From Callipepla californica brunnescens (taxonomy: Eukaryota; Chordata; Aves; Galliformes; Odontophoridae): a stretch of 64,000 bases of DNA. This document shows, one piece after another, positions 1-14,399 of the stretch. Location: contig JALIRH010000004.1 in NCBI GenBank assembly GCA_023055505.1, positions 17,045,368-17,109,367 on the forward strand, in the 5' to 3' direction. The number at the start of each line of letters is the position of its first letter. Position 1 is the stretch's first letter. The notes beneath the pieces are model-generated. The model did no database searches and was not told the DNA's origin. It was given only the letters and a program-made list of their open reading frames with translations. The translations under genes were made by a program, and so were the position numbers.

Positions 1-639
1 GCATTAGAATCTGGTGTCATTTGAACACTTACTCTGAAATGATCCATAAAGTTTTTTTAAAATTTTCAAGTTTTGATTTACAGTGGGACATGTGAGCGCA
101 AACTGAAATATTCTGATTGCTCTCCCTGCCCCCATAGCTGCTCAAAAAACTGGGTTACCTGAAAAGCCGATCACTTGGTGCCCCAAATTTTTCAAAGTAA
201 GTTCATGTCCCCTCCACCCAAGGACTGACCAGTGATTCCCATTACTTTGCCTAAGCCTTCTCCCACACTTCCCTCTGTATTCTTTTTTTTTTTTTTTTTT
301 TTTTAATGAGTATAAGTAATTTCCCAACACAGTCTTCACTTAGGAGACAGGAGTGGTACTCAAAAGAAGGCTTGTGGTGATCTGATACTAAAATACATTC
401 AGTTTTCTAACAAGGTGGTTCTGGAAGGGAACAAAGCAAAGGATAGCTAATGTAAAAAAAACCAAACCCCCTTGTTTTTACTTGTAGAAGTAGGCAACAA
501 GATGGAAGGACTGTTCTCAATGAAATTTTGGAGGAAATGTGAGAGGCTGTTCAGAATACTACTGAAAATGCTGGATGGAGTTCTGCAGGTGGTAGGCTGC
601 TGTTGGAAGCTGTTGATAATTGTCATGAAAAGGGAGAAC
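1..639. other. Intergenic sequence, no gene recognised
   Basis: I see no conserved coding sequence here; the open frames are short and unlike any protein I know. A pure run of 22 T lies at 283-304. The left end of the mariner relic that follows may extend back into this stretch, but I could not find a left terminal inverted repeat. Confidence 0.5.
283..304. repeat. Poly-T run (22 T)
   Basis: An uninterrupted T homopolymer with no recognisable retroposon body on either side. Confidence 0.9.
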
Positions 640-1743
640 TTTAGGCAGAGTTAGCTAGAAAGAGCCCATTGACATTGATGCTTGCTAAACATTTATGGAG
701 TCTAAATGGTGGATGTGAGCACAGTGAGGCAATGAGTAGTGTGTTTCATTCATACAGTGATGTGTGACAGTGATGTGAAAGACAAGTCACACGCACAACT
801 GTTACACCATGAAATGAAGAGAGTTTTGATGAACTCATCTGTGTGAATCGATGGATTATGACCAGGGAACTGAGTGCAGAGCTGAATTTCAATGTGTTGG
901 GAATGATGGTGTCAGTGTTGGAATATTGCAAAGGTGGTACCAGGTGGATCCCATCAATCGTCATATAGGAAGAGAACACCAAGTGCAAGTTTGTCAGGAC
1001 CTATTGAAACAGTGTGGGGCTGAAGGTGACAGTTTCCTGAATCACATCATAACCAGTGACAAGATGTGGTGTCACCACTAGGAGCCAGAGTCAAAACAGC
1101 AGTCCATGAAGTGGCGACATTTGAGTTCTCCATCAAAGAAGATTTCAAGACACAGCTCTCAGTGGGTAAAGTGGTGCACTCTTTCTTCTGGGGCAGGAAA
1201 GAGTAGTCCTTCTGGATTTCCTGCAACCTGGACAAACCACTAACTCCAGCCACGACATTGCAACACTGACTAATCTGAAGGCTCCAACTTCCTGAGTCAA
1301 GCTATGGAGAAGAGAACTTTATCTTGCAACACAGTAACACCAAGCCCTATATCAGTCTGAAGACCATGGCGCGCATTGGCAGTCTTGGCTGGGCTGTCCT
1401 GCCACACGCAAACACTGTGAAATCCAGATTTGGTGCCTTCTGACTCCCATCTGTTCAGGACAGTGAAAGGCGGTGTGCATGGGCAATGATTTCCTAGCAG
1501 TGATGCTATCATAGGGTCTGTGAAACAGTGGGTCACGTCCTGCAGGTGCAGATTTTTACAAGTGCAGCAGGCAGGCTCTTGTTCATTGCTGATGAAAACG
1601 CATGAGTAATGATGGTGACTGTGTTCAAAAATAGTGTTTTGTAGCTGACCATTTGCACTATCAAGCAGTGTTATTATGCTTTTTGTATCTGTTGTAGTTT
1701 CCATGGAAATGAATAGGAGACGTTACTTTTGGAGCAACCTACA
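640..1743 (+). mobile_element. Decayed mariner DNA transposon (Galluhop-like), non-functional
   Basis: Read on the plus strand in shifting frames, this encodes pieces of a mariner-family DD34D transposase. The clearest is an open piece at about 970-1078 containing VCQDLLKQCGAEGDSFLNHI and then DKMWCHH, which is the block around the first catalytic region. A TAG stop at 1079-1081 interrupts it, and the following EPES, KQQSMKWRH and SSPSKK pieces are recognisable in the same register. Further stops and frame changes follow, so no functional enzyme is possible. The right end is preserved: about 1718-1743 reads, on the minus strand, as a mariner-type terminal repeat (GTAGGTTGCTCCAAAAGTAA), followed by a TA at 1744-1745 as expected for a TA target site. 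The left terminus is missing or too diverged to place, so the start is approximate. The family name is from memory of chicken mariner copies; mariner superfamily membership is firmer. Confidence 0.85.
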
Positions 1744-2774
1744 TACTTCCAGTGTGCTGCTGCAGTAATTTCTTCAGTATTTTAGCAAAATTCTTTTCCT
1801 ATAAGCAAGAATCAAAGGCAACAGCTTCAAGCTGGCAAGGGCAATTTTGCCTAAGAAGAAATAGTCTGGTCGCACAGATGAGACTGAGTGTGTGAGCACT
1901 TGACAGGCACAGAGTGCTTTCCCTGTGTGAGTGAGGAGCTGATGAGTGAACAGCAGTGTCCAGCAGTGCTTTTTCAAGGTAATGCCAAAGCCTTTTACCA
2001 GCAGGTTGGTAGTACAGATGGACTTCTACGGAAAGTAGTCACACAAACATTTCTACTGCCATTAAGAAGGGATGGCCTCTCTTTAAATATTGGAAACAAT
2101 GCAAAGCCAGAAAGCAGGTAAGGAGAAAGCTTTGTAAAATTGCATGTGTTGGGAGTATTTTGCAACAAATCCTTCTTTCTGATGCAACATCCAGGGCAGT
2201 ACACTCTGCCTTTTGGTCAGTAGCACTTCTGTGTCATATTTTCACAGGAAAAATCCAATTTTGGAAGCACTTTTGAGAAAACTTAAATTGTAAAGGGTTT
2301 AAGGGAAGAACTTCATAGCTTCGTGCTGAACAAAATGAGAAAATGGTTAAATCCATGGACTAAAATATGTTCAGAGTTTTAAAGAGGGAAGCAAGAACTT
2401 GTGTTTTCCTGAATATATCAGTGATGAGTTCACAATCCTGTGGTGTTTCATTTGCAACAGATAAAGCCTTCTGAGGGGTAGTTTTTAGTAAGGTGTTGTC
2501 TTTCAGTGGGAATGGAAATGTTTTCTTCAGAGTGTCTGGCATGATGCTGTTACTGGTTCTGGAAGCAAAACAATATTGATAACACATTGATGTTCATAGT
2601 TGCTGTTATGTTGTATAGTATAGAGCCACAGCCATTGTCAGCAAAGGACCCAAGGAGCTGTTAGGGAACAGAATTAGGACAGCTGACTTACAACTGGCCA
2701 AAGGGCTATTCCATACCATATGATGTCATGCAGAAGGAGTTTTGAAGGGAGTAGGAGTTCATCTTATGCTTTTC
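1744..2774. other. Intergenic sequence, nothing recognised
   Basis: There is no supportable gene. Short open frames on both strands lack family resemblance or splice context. Confidence 0.4.
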
Positions 2775-3060
2775 CACTTCTCGAGGGGCTAGCTGTGCTT
2801 TGGTAGGAAGGCAGTGAGCAATTGCTTGTGTATCACTTGTTACATACATTCATATATATATAGAGAGACATAACTATTATCCTTTTCTCTAACTCAGTAA
2901 ATTATTTTATCTCAAACCGTGAGTTCTGCTTTTTTTTCTTTTTTTTTTTTCCCATTCTCTTCCCCATCTCACCGGGAAGAGAGGGGGGGGAAGGGGTAGG
3001 AGTGAACGAACAACTGTTTGATGCGCAGCCACCTGCTGGGTTAAATGAATAAAAAATTAG
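2775..3060 (+). mobile_element. Probable degenerate LTR remnant of an avian endogenous retrovirus
   Basis: The stretch has the order typical of the 3' half of common bird ERV LTRs. First comes a segment reading CAATTGCTTGTGTATCACTTG, then an AT-rich part and TTATCTCAAACCGTGAG. A T/C-rich tract with CCCATTCTCTTCCCCATC follows, then a G-rich tract, and finally GAGTGAACGAACAACTG leading to a GGGTTAAA end. No retroviral coding region is present, so this is at most a solo or truncated LTR. Boundaries are approximate. The call rests on remembered resemblance and could be wrong about family. Confidence 0.5.
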
Positions 3061-6000
3061 AAGGGCCCAGGTTCCAACTATCTATCTATAGGCATTCCTC
3101 AGAGAAATGTCATTGCAAGAGATTTGTCAGGAACAACCACTGAAAGTGGGGTACTGTACACTTCTGATTGTGAAGGGGTCAGCATTAGCAGACATGCCTA
3201 ACTTTGCTACTTTTTACTGTGTCTCCATGAACAAGAAAGAAAGAATGCTACTGTACTTAGAACATGGTAAGTCTTATTCAAGTGAAGCAGCTAATACTAA
3301 GGGGGATTATGCATACTGCAGGACTTCATTGACAGGGCAGAATTTTCATCTTTGAGTAATACTGGGCTCTGCTTATTGCTGAATGCCTGATGGTTGTTTC
3401 TTCTCAGCTCTCTGGCTCAGCCCTATTTTGACCCAGGAAAAGCAGGAGCAGAAAATAAAGTGTCGGGGCTGAGATGGAAGTAGTGCTCATGGAGATATAT
3501 AGATCTTAATGCCTTCGATCGCCTTCTTCACTAAACCAGAGCTCAGTGAATTCCCAAATTGAGATGTTGCAGCATGTTGGCAGCAAAGAGCAGCACTGCA
3601 GTGCAATTCACAGTGTTCTCTGAGTAGCTTCACAGTAATAAAACAGCAGGGCATAAAAAGAAATGAAGGTGATTTCTGTGGATGGGTGTAAAGACAGATG
3701 TTAAAAGACAGCATGCTTTTCTACCTTACCTGTCAAGAAAAGAAAAAGAAAAAACAGCCTCTCAGGGAAAGCATCATTCTTGTACACAAATACAGCAGTG
3801 TATTTTTTTTTTATGTGAATTTGTGAAGCCTACTGTCAGAAAATGCTAGTCAATAGTACGTGATATTTTCCCAGAGTGTGTTACAGTGCGGCCTCTGATG
3901 GATAAAAGACCAGAGCAATTATATTTGCATAGATGAAACACAGTGTTACAAGTTGATCTATCAAGCAGAAGGAACTGAATCCTATCCAGTCTGAATAGTT
4001 TTTCTTAACTGCAAGTAATCAAGAGGGAGACCCAGCTTGTGAACATCTTTTGTTGTGTTGCTAAATGAACTATTAGCAGTCAGTGAGCTGAAACATGACT
4101 AGGATACCAAAACAGATTTCATTGTCTTTGCATGTAATGCCAGCTGACATTTAGCTATCCATTAGTGTCCTCAGGGGATAATTATCAGACTCTACAAGCT
4201 CATCCTAACTTCTAATGCGATGATCAACCAGCAAGAACCAACTTATCCCCTCTTGCTTTTAACCAGTGTTAGGTCTTAGAACAGTGACTGGAGAGCAACA
4301 TTCTGTTGAGTAGGGGAGTAAGTGGGAAAAGACTAATGTAGGCACAGAATTCCAGGAAAAATGAGATTTATGTGCCCACTAAAGCAAGAGAGACAATGAA
4401 GGAGAAGAAAAAAAAAAAGAGAGAAAAGCCTTTTTTTTTTTTTTTTTTTTTTGCAGAGGACCTTACTTAGCAGTTAGTTATACTAAAATCTTGGCTGATA
4501 GGAAGTATAAGAGCACAGACTCACAGCAAGTAAATCAGTAAATCAAGAACAGAACACCCTTACAGAGAGGACAGAGAACAAGCTTTTAGATGGCACCATA
4601 GTTTCCAGTACCTTATTCTAGTATCTCCATGGTCTCTTGTACAACAGCCTTCAATAGGAAAGAGTAACACAAAATATGTGGCTCCTGTAAAATACAGAAA
4701 GTCAGAATGACTTTCCTTTGCACTTTTGTGTGTGGTGCTCTTCTACAGAGTGCAACAATGTGCAGGCTCTCAGCTTCTTCACTACTGTGATTTAAATGGT
4801 AACAAGTTTAATGTAAAATTATCACAAAGCCATTGGGAGATCCTTGTGGTAGATGCTGTCAAAGTGAGTTATGTTTTTTTCACCTACAGAAGTGCTCCTG
4901 GCATTCCAGGCAGACATGTCTTGATTAATCCTTGGTGCTAGTGTGACCTTGCTGATGCAGGAATCTGGCTCCTCCCAGAGAAATGGGTTCTTCAAGAAAG
5001 CCTTATTCCACAGTCCCAGCATCTCTGGTGCACACGTAAACCAGGCTAAAATAGGAAACGAGGTTTGGGGGTGGGTAGAGAGGTGGTTTAACTGTGACGT
5101 TACTGTAACTGTAACTGGATCCATGCAAAAATTCCTGCTGCTGAAATGGTCTCAGTTTTTTGTACCTAAATGTAGCAGTGTTAAACAAACATTGTGCAGC
5201 AACAGAATCTTCAGGCTTTTTCAGACTGTTCAGTCTTCTCTGGCTTGTGTTTTCACATAAACCTTTTATCTCTGAGCTCATTCTCCACAGTACCTATTTT
5301 TATTACTGCTAACTGCTGATGTGATTTCAGTGGCAGTTTAGTAACAGTCTCTTTAACTGCAAGTGCTGAACAACTTCGTAGAATTCAACACATTTTATGA
5401 ACCACAGATTTTCTTCCACTTCAGTGTTAGAGTATGTTTCTTTGCTTTGTGTTTTTTTGTTTTCTTTTGTTTTTATACTGTTTTCTTTAGGATTACGTGG
5501 TAAAGGTTGGACTTGTGTAATTAGCTCATTAAGAAAAATGTGTAACAAATCTGAATTACGTTTTGAAGTACTGGTTAGTTAGAATAACTGCTGGCTCCCT
5601 TGTAGGGTATATTCAGCCTTTTCTACTGAAACACCATTTTGCCTGTATAAATTAATATATTTTTACATATACGTAGTAGTCAAAGCAAATGTGCCACCCT
5701 GGCACTGCTTATTTCCCTGAATGCTGTTACTGAGTAAAAAAGTTAATATCATAGCTATCATATTTCTGTTTTGATCAGACCATATATATTATCTTATATA
5801 CCATCATTTTAGCCTAAACAGAGTTATTGGGGCTTCAGTTGAAATTTAGGAGGTTTAGTTAATATTCTAAAATGCAGGCTAATATTAGAGGCTTCTGCCA
5901 AAATACAGCCTCTCCATTTTGTTTTTCTGAATATGTCTGGAGTTGAGGCATTTCAAAAGAATTTTTGTCTCTCCACAGATCTCTTAGTGTACTGAAGCTG

Positions 6001-8599
6001 TGTTACTATGCTGACAGACTCCACTGACTCAAGGAAACATGTAAAATGAAATACTTTCAGTATTAGTGACATACAGTTCTGTGATTCAGAGTGCGGTTTG
6101 TAATTTCCAAAAAGCATCCCAACATGCTTCAGTGTTTTACCTTGCTGGATTGATCCAGAGTTCAAAAAACACATTCATCAAAAGCAGAGAAAGCCCAAAG
6201 CCAAAAGCCTGGGTTTGTTGTACATTACTCTTTATACTTACTTTGCATTTGAGGCTCTGCTACAAATAATTTCTCCTTGATGTTGAAAGAAGTGATGCTC
6301 TTAAACTGTATCCAATGAGTGGAGCAGACAGTATGTGGTATCTGGGGAAAAATTCTTGCTAACAGTAGTCCAAGAAGGCTGTTCATTACACAAGCTTTCA
6401 CTGATTGAAATAATTGAAACATTTGTAACTGTCTTTTTCTATTAGAGCAAGAGCTAAGAAGAACAGGGCTTTGCTCTTGCTGCTTACAGGATTTTAGGAA
6501 CTTTTACTAATAGTGAATCCAAGTGCATCTCTTCACTTTGTTTTTGTAACTCATTCTTCAGTGATATTATGATCTTATGAAATTAAAGAACTCTTGCCTA
6601 AGGTAGGTGTAGGAAATCTGGCTCATTAGTGTTTTGCAATAAAAAGAAAACCCTCTGGAGTTTCACAACAAAACCTAGCCTACCAGTCTAGAAATGGGGC
6701 GACCTTTCTATTATTGAAAGTACTTTCCTAAAATCCATGGATTTCAACAGAATAATAAAGCTAATTGTCTTTCCACTCATGGATTGATTCTGTTCCAGGA
6801 CAGAAAAATCACCTCTAGCTAGCACAAAGCTATTAATGTTTCCTGGGTCATGCAAATGTTGGATTCTATCTATCTTTTTATTTTCAAAAAAAGATTTGCA
6901 ACTCCCATCTTGCTATGTGAGTCACTACCATTTTAATCCCTTCCTTTCAGGTCATTAATTTAATGTCAGTGCCTTTGAGAACATCGTATGTTTTGTGCCT
7001 TCTATTCCAAAATTAGTTTCTTGTCTTCTTCCCAACAGGCTGCTGTCCCCTGTTGGTGCTCTCTGATGCAAAGGCATCAGCATATCTTGCTTATCTTTTG
7101 GATCTGCTTAGCTTCATTGTACACTTCTGTGCTAACACTGCAGGTGTTATAATAAAAAGGACTGGTAGGGCAGCAGACAAAGTATCCTGATTCGTACATA
7201 AATGTAATGAGAATAACACAGCTACTGTGTATGCCACGTATGTGATCCACTTTCTGCTTCTGGCCTGGGTCTCTTTCTTCGCTCTGCAGTTTCAGAGTCT
7301 AACAGATAACTAAATACAAGGCTGGCACTGCAGTGTCCATGGCCAGCCTTACATCCCTAATGGAGTCTCAAAGCTACCATAGGAAAAGATCTGTGCATCT
7401 TTGCTGAAATACTTCTTCCTTTGCTGAGGCAGGAACAGAGCCTTTTGGAAGCTTTATCTTGCAGATTTAACATGCTAATACTCGAGTCCAAGAGTTTTGC
7501 AAATTGCCTGTTTATGGCAGCCTTGTAGCTACCCGAGTCCTCATAATGATTGGCAAATTATTCTTAGATTGGTTTAATGTGAGAGGAAATTATCAGATAT
7601 TTTCTAAATTATTTTAAATAGATAAAGAACCTAAGTAGTCCTGAAAGTGGTGAGTAGGAGCTGTCAAGGAAACTATTTGCTAATGGAAACACAGCATAAT
7701 TAACTGTCTTATTTAAATGACTTGACAGTAAGTTATTGGGAAAAGCTAAAAACACGGGACTCTGAAGCAGCAGAGAATCTATGCAGTTTTGAGTGATCTG
7801 GATGTTTTCAGAGTGACCTTAATACAGAGAAATTAGCTTTGGGATAGAAACAAGGACAGTGGTTATTTGAAGGAAAATAAGGTCAGATTCACTATAGAGT
7901 TCATTAAACTGTTGTGTCCTTTTGAATTTGTCCAGCAATGTCCTACCTGTGGTATATTCCCCAAGTCCCTGTGACTAAAAACATCTATGCTAAATTCTTT
8001 ACTGTCAATTCTTGCCTCAAGAGCATGCAGGAATGTCACAGTCTGCCTGCTTCTCCATGTGGCCACACCAGGGTGATCACTGGAATAACGATGAATGAGC
8101 ATGAATCAGTAACATCTAACAGCCTTTACACGCTTGCCCTTAGGGATTGGTTTATTAAGCTGAAAGCTGAAATGAGCCTGCCCTGCTAGATGTAGCACTG
8201 CACTCTGCAAAAACAGTTCTGCAGAACCAGAGGCTAAGTTCACAGTGTGACTGTTTGGCATTTAGTTATTGGTGAGATGTTTGGGCCTGTTAGTATTGTT
8301 TAAACTTAGTAGTGACCAAATGTGGCACAGACATGGGAAGAGAGTCACAAGCTGAGCTCACAAGATAAAAGACAAAGCGAGGAAAAATGAAGACAACATG
8401 GAAGCATAAATTTGGCAGTTAAATTCATTTGCTGGATATGAGATTATCTGTCAGACGGACAGCTGGTTAGTTCCTTCTAAGCGTCGCGGGTAAGATTAGT
8501 CATTTTATGGCAGAAGGTAGTCAATGTGATTAAGAATGAGCTACCCCTCATCAATGCGTGCTGAGCATTCCCAGTCATGTCCTTCTTTGTCATTCTAGC
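3061..8599. other. Intergenic sequence, no gene recognised
   Basis: This is AT-rich, non-repetitive-looking DNA with no exon I can support. A 22-T run lies at 4431-4452, preceded by an A-rich run near 4410. Open frames such as 4822-5124 on the minus strand overlap open frames on the other strand and show no protein family features, so I treat them as chance. Confidence 0.4.
4431..4452. repeat. Poly-T run (22 T)
   Basis: An uninterrupted T homopolymer, preceded by an A-rich purine tract at about 4380-4428. No retroposon body is recognised. Confidence 0.9.
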
Positions 8600-8865
8600 A
8601 CTTGTTCCTAGAAGACACACTGTGATTTTTTCAGGAAGCAAAGGGAGGAGCTAACTGGCCAACAAGCTTGTATTTTCTCAGGTTGTCTCTCTTGCCTTTT
8701 GTGAAGATCAGTGCAACATTTGACTTTCTCTGGTCATCAGGAACTGCATTTAATCTCCATGACCTCTCACAGACGATGGAGTGTCCTTGATACGTCAGTT
8801 CTCTCAATACTCTTCAGTGCTGCCCATAGAGTTCTGTGGGTGTGATGTGTTCAGGAAAAGTAGCT
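8600..8865 (-). mobile_element. CR1 LINE fragment, internal reverse-transcriptase part
   Basis: Read on the minus strand, this matches the segment of CR1 ORF2 that encodes the start of the reverse transcriptase (the region of the GPDG...HPRVL, SW...GEVP.DWK and PIFKKG blocks). Many small changes are present. On the plus strand the recognisable pieces are CCAACAAGCTTG, CTCTTGCCTTTTGTGAAGAT, GTCATCAGGAACT and ATCTCCATGACCTCTCA. It is internal CR1 sequence without the 3' end, so it is an old fragment in noncoding DNA. Boundaries are approximate. Confidence 0.7.
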
Positions 8866-11483
<2,618 letters not shown>

Positions 11484-11849
11484 ATGCGGGTGTGAAAGGA
11501 GCGCAGGAAAAGCCAGGATGCCATGAACTTGGGTATAGCTCCTCTTTGGATGTAATCCTCTACTTTGAGCATGCTATCATGTGTACAGTGCTTTCTTTAT
11601 GCTGCACGCTGTGCCCTGACTGCAGGGCCATTGCTGTGTCTGTCATTCATCCGTAGAAAAGTCTGTACAGGATGTACGTGTGTGTCCTGTGTTGGTGTTT
11701 GATTTAAGCATAAAGCATGATGTAGTTTTGGGGCAGGACAATGTAGTGAAATGCTGAGGATCAGGGAAACACTGCAGTCATGTTACTGCAGATCTCTAGC
11801 ATCCAGAAAGCAAAGGATGTGGTGACTTTCCTTGTATATGTGGGAAGGA

Positions 11850-11879
11850 AATAAATGTAATGAAATTGAATGTAATAAA
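11850..11879 (+). terminator. C1QTNF4 polyadenylation signals
   Basis: Two AATAAA hexamers, at 11850-11855 and 11874-11879, lie about 370-395 bases after the C1QTNF4 stop. They are followed by a GT-rich stretch (GAATTTGTTGTTGCCTGTG). This suggests a 3'UTR of roughly 0.4 kb. Which hexamer is used cannot be told. Confidence 0.65.
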
Positions 11880-11899
11880 AAATACAAAAGGTGTAAAAC

Positions 11900-14399
11900 T
11901 TTCTCAGGTTTGAATTTGTTGTTGCCTGTGAAACTTGTGTTCTTTTAACTGCCTGAGGTAACAGTTCTAGAGAGAAAGCAGCATGATGAATATACGAGCT
12001 GCAGTATTGTACATTAGGGTGTGCAAAGTGTTGGTACCTTATAGGGTTTTACTGGAAATTTCACAGTATTTGCTGCTTTTCTTAATCTGAAATCCCTGAA
12101 TCAAGAAGAACACACAAGTGTTTAAGAATCTCATTTTCCAGTTAATGAAAATAATACATTTAAGAAAAGTCTACTTCTGTTTCTTGTGGTAAAGGATGAG
12201 GTCTCATATTTAGGAATGAGCTATCCTCTGAAGCAAGATTGCTTAGAAACAAGGTAAGTAAGAAGAATTTTAGAAATACTTTTTAAAAGCTAATATTTAG
12301 GTTGTTACTTATATGTGAATAGTATTGTGCCACGAATTGATATCAACTTCTTCACAAATGAGCTCCTTGAACATAAGGATATGGCTAAGCTTTATGATAC
12401 ACTGGTAACCTAGGACAAATGGGATCAAAGTTACCTCTAAGTGATATGTTCAGCATTTATGTTCCAGTGGTTTCTTACAGGCTGCGTTCTGTCGAACCAC
12501 AGTGCTGCAGTGCTGTGGCTGTAGAGGGCACTGATATGTTCCTAAAAGGCAGCCAGACGGGACAGCAGTTGGGATTTAGGAAACCAGCAGGCTGGAATCT
12601 TCACTGCAGTGCGATGAAGTTCTGTTGCAGTTGAGCTCAGCTAAACCCTGGTTTGTCTCCTAAAATAAACTGCAGAAATGCACCATCTTAAGCATGCCTG
12701 GAACTGTGTGACATCCCTTGAGTTTAGTTTGTAATCTGCTCAATAAATAGCAAAGCCCTTAAGCTGACCTTAACAACATCCTGAATTCAGTAGTGTATAC
12801 TTGCATCTGAGTCACCAAGACAGCCTCCTGGACCTTTATCCAGACACTCATACAGTTCAGATTTTGAATTTTCCAGCAGTGCAGTGTTTTCAGGCACTGC
12901 TGCCATCCCAGCTGAGCCTTTTAATGCTGTTCTGTTCTCAAACTGAACGTGTTAGCAACCACTCCCCAGCTTTGTCACACCATACACATCATAGCCTTTA
13001 AAGACTGAGGATATGTTTGGAAAAGGATGACGGGTAAAGATTGTAGGTATATTTAATAGAAGCATAGGGCCAGAAGAACAAAGAGGTGGGACACTAGCTT
13101 CCTAGAAATTATACTTCAAATAAAGTGGTAAGCTGGGTCCCTACACATACATCCTTTGGGGAAAAAAAAAAAAAAAGGAAAAAAAAGGAATGTTGGAAGT
13201 CTGTCCTGTAGTGTATTTTTGTAGCCCTAACCTGACCTCTAAAACCATTCTCTGTGTCTTCTTGCTTCCAGGGTTCTTATTCCTGTCTCACTATTTTGTC
13301 TCTCCACCTGCTGGGCAGCAGTGGCTTGGAGAAAAGAAATAAACTAGGTCAAAAGCTAGCAGTTCCCTCTGTGAATGTCATGCACCTCCTTTTTCAGCAT
13401 GGAAAATTAAGAACATACTGATAAAAAGGGAATTACAGATCTCACCATCTAAGCACATTCAGTGAATACTCAAAGTTAACGTGACCGCAGGAAATCCAGT
13501 AGAAACAAACAAAAAATCAAAACCCTCCCATGTAGATAATCACATTTATTTAATTCCACATAGCGCTGTGTAAGACAGAGAAGGTTAATGATCTCATTCT
13601 ATAAAATAATTAAGTTTCTGATTTTGAGGATAGAGACTGTGTATTTGTTGTGTTTGTCTTGTTAAGTGTCATAGCTGTACGAAATAGAACTACAGAAGAG
13701 GTAAAATCTGCTGAAGAAATAACTAGGTCACTATCCTTGGGAATTTAAATGAGTTATAAAAAAATGAATTCCAAACTGCTGCCTGACACAAAGCAGTATA
13801 CATATGTAAACAGGATAAATGAATACAAGAAAGCTTTGTACAATACATGCATTTTTGGTTGATCTTTTAAGAAAAATGAACACATTAGGTGAAAAATTAC
13901 TTGGGTACATAAAATTCCATAACCAGAAAGCTGAAATTAAATGCATTACTTGTATTGTGTGCAGCAGCATCTGCTTAGCTGATTACTGGAGAGGAGAAAA
14001 GAGACTGCATTTGGCTGAAACCACAGAAGGAATAGAGGAGGCCAAACTAAATTATTCAAGATAAATTCTGCTAAGACACCAGTGTAGCATCCTGGAAAAA
14101 ACCTGCCAGGACATCTCCCTAGAAAGCATCAGTGATCAAGATAGATAACACATCTAAATAGCACTGCCCACAGCAGCCCAGCCCACTTAAAAAAAAAAAA
14201 AAAGGAAAGTGTGAGATGCAGTTTTTAGTTATGTCCCATTCTATCTAAAAATAAAACGTTGTGTATAAGTGCAGAAAGCCAGACAGAACGCTGTGGCATA
14301 TTTCTGCAACATCCAGAATAATGTGGAAAGATTGTCAGCATTTGAAACAGCCCAGGTTGCTGCTGAAGTCAGATGCAACCCTTCCCACGGTAGTTTCCC
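11900..14399. other. Intergenic stretch between the convergent C1QTNF4 and FAM180B genes
   Basis: No gene is recognised. An A-rich run lies at about 13160-13192. On the minus strand an AATAAA (plus-strand TTTATT at 13545-13550) is about 0.85 kb beyond the FAM180B stop and is a possible polyadenylation signal for it, so the right part may be FAM180B 3'UTR. Confidence 0.4.
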
